Below are positions 61,393 through 64,000 of a DNA stretch of 64,000 nt, in pieces; the stretch's first letter is position 1, and each line of letters opens with the position of its first letter. Origin of the DNA: Symbiodinium natans (taxonomy: Eukaryota > Sar > Dinophyceae > Suessiales > Symbiodiniaceae); the NCBI GenBank assembly GCA_905221605.1, contig CAJNDS010002375.1:160001-224000 (forward strand). The letters run 5' to 3'. The translations under genes were made by a program, and so were the position numbers. Under the pieces are notes generated by a model. That model ran no database searches. It had not been told where the DNA came from and saw only the letters and a list, made by a program, of their open reading frames with translations.

Positions 61393-62900
61393 TTTGGAGG
61401 GTTTAGGAAGTTTAGGGGTTAGGGTTTTGTCACCTGCCTAGCAGCCTGGCAACCACACTGCAGGGTTTAGGGTTTAGGGTTAAGGGTTTAGGGTTTCCGC
61501 AAGTACTCTCAGCAACAGCTATATAGCTAGGTTTTTCCCGCAACCCGGAGAAACCAAAAGTGCAGCTTTGCTTTGCTTCATAGGCGTGAGATGGCTTCCT
61601 AACCATCCTAAGTCCTAACCCTCCAAAGGGCTAGGGAATAAGGGCACCACCAAGGGGGTCTACAAATCTGGGGCCTCCCCAGCACAGTTGAATGTGACCC
61701 GGCGCCGGCGGTCGACGCTGAGCCACCGGCGAAGGAGGCTCAGGTCCCGCAGAAACACCGAGGGTGCGGGCTCCTTCCATGCAAAGCTTTTGGAAGCTTC
61801 GCGACGCGAGATTCTGCCGGCACGGCTGCATGAGGCTAGACATGGATCGCACGGACTTGCTGTGCGCACAGCTCCCGAAAGAAGTCTGGGAGGGTTAGAC
61901 ACTACAACCCGAAGCCAAGTACTTCTAGAAGGGCTTTACAGGCGTCCTCGGTGCTTAGCCAACCTCCTGGCTTCAAGCGGATGCGCCTGGTCAGCGACAG
62001 CACATGGCATACTACACTAAACTACACCATGCGAAGGGGATGCGAGCATGGAGCACAGCTTTCTTGGTGTGCATTATATATATATATATGTCTATATGTG
62101 TGTATACATACATTTTTCCATGTCCTGCCACAGGCGGCAGGAGGGGATTTGCAGGAACTTAGCCGTTTGGATGTTTCAAGGCTTACTTACTTAGGATGTG
62201 GAGCTTAGAAAGAGAGGTTCACATGCCCAGGGCACTTGGTGCCGGCCTTTGGGGGCTGCTGGATACATCGTGCCCGGTGAGGTGAGATCTTCATGCTGGA
62301 GTACCGTTCAGCCTCATGGCAGGCTGCAGCTGCCCTAACACAGCTCTGATGTCGACCCTCCTTAAAGAGGGTTTAGGGTTTAGGGTTCAGGGTTAGCTTA
62401 ACCACGCACACTCTTTGGCCACTCCCACCAAAGATGCGGAAGATGTGTGACTCAATGGCCTTGAGAGGCGGTGCGAGTACTGCGCTGCCTCGAAAGTACA
62501 AAGGCCAAGCGGCGGTGCCATTACTGCACTGCCTCCTCAAAACTTCAAAGATCAAAGGCTCGACCGAGCTCAAAAGAAAGTTTACAGGCAGGTGAAGCAT
62601 CCCCTTTTTTGCAGCAGAACTCCTGCTTCACCAACACCCTCTTTCAACCCACAAGTCCTAAACTGCATGAGGGGTGATCACCGATCAGCGATACGCAAGC
62701 TCGGAGAAGTATGTTGACAAGGGCCTTTGGCCGCTGTCAGTGAGGGATTGGAGACTTAATTATGGCCCTCTCGGGGTGGAGGTTTGCAGCTTGGGTTTCT
62801 TTTTCAGGAGTTAGATTTTAAGGGCCTCCCAGGGCCCTTTGCCATGGGGATGTTTTTGCAAGGCTGCACTTTGCAGAGAGAAGAACGAGGGGTGCGTGCA
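61393..62900. other. Unresolved stretch
   Basis: TTTAGGG units at 61463-61492 and 62368-62390, and a TATA/TGTG patch at 62068-62110. Open frames on both strands at 61640-61900 are not recognised. Confidence 0.3.
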
Positions 62901-62907
62901 GAATTCC

Positions 62908-63036
62908 TCACACCGGCACGGTGATCAGCGCATTCGTCGATTCGGCGACCAACCTCTCCACCGCTTCCACCCTTTCCGGAAGCGGCCTGAGCTTCTTCAA
63001 CACCTTCAAGATCTCCAGCTCCGCCACGGTCATGTG
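62908..63036 (-). CDS. Probable terminal exon, helical protein of unknown function
   Basis: The minus-strand exon has 43 codons including the stop: HMTVAELEILKVLKKLRPLP, then ERVEAVERLVAESTNALITV-PV. It is preceded by GTACCTCCAG, a good AG acceptor with a short pyrimidine tract. The segment is strongly amphipathic and helical. No family is recognised. The upstream intron would include the G homopolymer at 63064-63082. Confidence 0.4.
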   Translation of the reverse strand, partial: HMTVAELEILKVLKKLRPLPERVEAVERLVAESTNALITVPV

Positions 63037-63539
63037 CTGGAGGTACCTGGCTCAACTCTAGATGGGGGGGGGGGGGGGGGGCGGGTGACCATAGTGTAAG
63101 TATAAAGGGACTAGAAGGGAATACTATTCGTTACTCCGGGAGGCGGTGGTTGTGACAATTCAACTTGGGGCACCCTGACATCTCTGAGGGTGCCCCCGAT
63201 TTCGGGATTTGGGGAGAGACCCAAAATCTACAAGAACGGGGTTCGAAGTGATTCAAGGGATACTTGGCCGTCTGCAGATCTTAGGCTTCTGAGACTTCTC
63301 TTCTCCCCCCTACAAATACCCCAACTCTGTAATACAAAACGAAGTGCCTGCTGCAAGACCGTGTGCACATGTTTATCTTGACAAAGCTGCGGGTTTGGAG
63401 CCTGTTCCCTCTGCACAGGCTTGCCCATCCCGCCCGGCACAGCTCGGCTCCCAGAAGGCCGAAGAAAAACCCCCAACCTAAAAGCCCCTAGCTCTACTCC
63501 CCCAAAACCCCAAACAGCTCCCAAAACCCCCAAACACCC

Positions 63540-63610
63540 CCGCCCCCCCCCCCCCCCCCCCCCCCCCCCCCCACAAATACAGCCCCCCCCCCCCCCCCCA
63601 AAAAAAAAAT
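63540..63610. repeat. Long C homopolymer tracts
   Basis: Two runs of C (about 30 and 19) and one of A. They lie in the inferred intron directly after the EF-hand-like exon. Run lengths may be unreliable. Confidence 0.8.
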
Positions 63611-63613
63611 TAC

Positions 63614-63697
63614 CAAGGTGCACTGCAAGGAGGCCTTTCACGAAGGATTTGAGGTCCACCCAACCGAGGTCGTCCACGTCCAGGGCTGCAAACACCT
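63614..63697 (-). CDS. EF-hand-like exon with GT donor
   Basis: The minus strand encodes VFAALDVDDLGWVDLKSFVK followed by GLLAVHL, then a split codon at CTTG|GTAATT, a GT donor. The DxDxxGxVDxxxF pattern is an EF-hand loop with its following helix. This form, followed by GLLxV, occurs at the C-terminus of many dinoflagellate voltage-gated-channel-like proteins. Position 12 is Ser rather than Glu and position 5 is Leu, so calcium binding is doubtful. The acceptor is probably the AG before GTGTTTGCA. Confidence 0.45.
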
Positions 63698-64000
63698 CTC
63701 ATGGGCGGGGCTTGGGGGGTGAGGGGGCTAGGGCCTAGGGTTTATAGGGTTCAGGGCCGTTTAGGGTTTCGGCTCTCACACTCGCACAAGGCAGGCAAGG
63801 ATTCGGTCCGTTTAGGGTTTAGGGTTCTTTCTTTCCTCTTGCCTTCCACCTGGCTGAACTGACTGGTTTGAACTTGAACATTGTATATGCGCCCGCGTTC
63901 CGCGTAATCGACCCCCCCCCCCCCCTTCAATGGTAACCCCCCCCCCCATGGCAACCCCCTCAAACCCCTGTCTGCTAACCCAAAAAACCCCCCGGGCCCC
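63698..64000. other. Right end, no gene recognised
   Basis: TTTAGGG units near 63737, 63760 and 63810, C homopolymers near 63913 and 63939. The window ends inside low-complexity sequence. Confidence 0.4.

Noticed and set aside
63421-63738. Proline-rich protein on the plus strand
   Set aside because: The frame is created by poly-C runs; the opposite strand carries the EF-hand-like exon.

Overview
The window looks like nuclear DNA of a dinoflagellate, most likely a Symbiodiniaceae/Suessiales-type genome. The reasons are the many short arrays of the dinoflagellate/plant-type telomere unit TTTAGGG (seen in both orientations), sparse genes broken by introns with GA-AG and GC-AG borders, a Ty1/copia-type retroelement of the kind that is abundant in dinoflagellates, a partial spliced-leader sequence inside its LTR, DUF4116-like exon fragments, and a non-retroviral RNA-virus-like insertion. 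The species cannot be named from the sequence.

Layout. 1-9.6 kb: telomere-like arrays, small inverted-repeat elements, microsatellites and four minus-strand DUF4116-like exon fragments. 9.6-11.05 kb: a 1.4-kb element with inverted ends, holding a helically spaced TGTCGGCC cluster and a small ORF. 13.9-15.9 kb: a complete minus-strand gene for the FACT histone-chaperone subunit SSRP1/Pob3 (three exons, 510 aa). 16-34 kb: mostly gene-poor arrays, miniature elements and a few exon-like fragments. 34.1-44.0 kb: a nearly complete copia-type LTR retrotransposon inserted into a CCCTAAA array. 44-55.8 kb: again gene-poor, with several miniature-element families and degenerate telomere-like arrays. 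55.8-57.6 kb: a decayed minus-strand viral polyprotein fragment with a chymotrypsin-like protease. 57.6-64 kb: arrays, repeats and two exon-like fragments at the right end, one of them EF-hand-like.

The main discovery candidate is the retrotransposon. Its Gag-Pol holds, besides Gag, two aspartic-protease-like segments, integrase, reverse transcriptase and RNase H, a Rossmann-like segment with a cytosine-methyltransferase-like PPC motif, and a 2OG-Fe(II)-oxygenase-like segment (HxD...H...R). If both are active, the element would carry a possible DNA-base-modification writer and an oxidase in one polyprotein. Its LTRs are 214/215 identical, so the insertion is recent, yet the coding region needs three frame changes, one at a TTT TGA site that would suit +1 slippage.

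Second in interest are the two SSRP1 introns. Both have non-GT donors and are bordered by short direct repeats; one holds a miniature inverted-repeat element that is dispersed elsewhere in the window. At least five dispersed small-element families can be defined from this window alone. All domain calls are by eye; no database search was possible.
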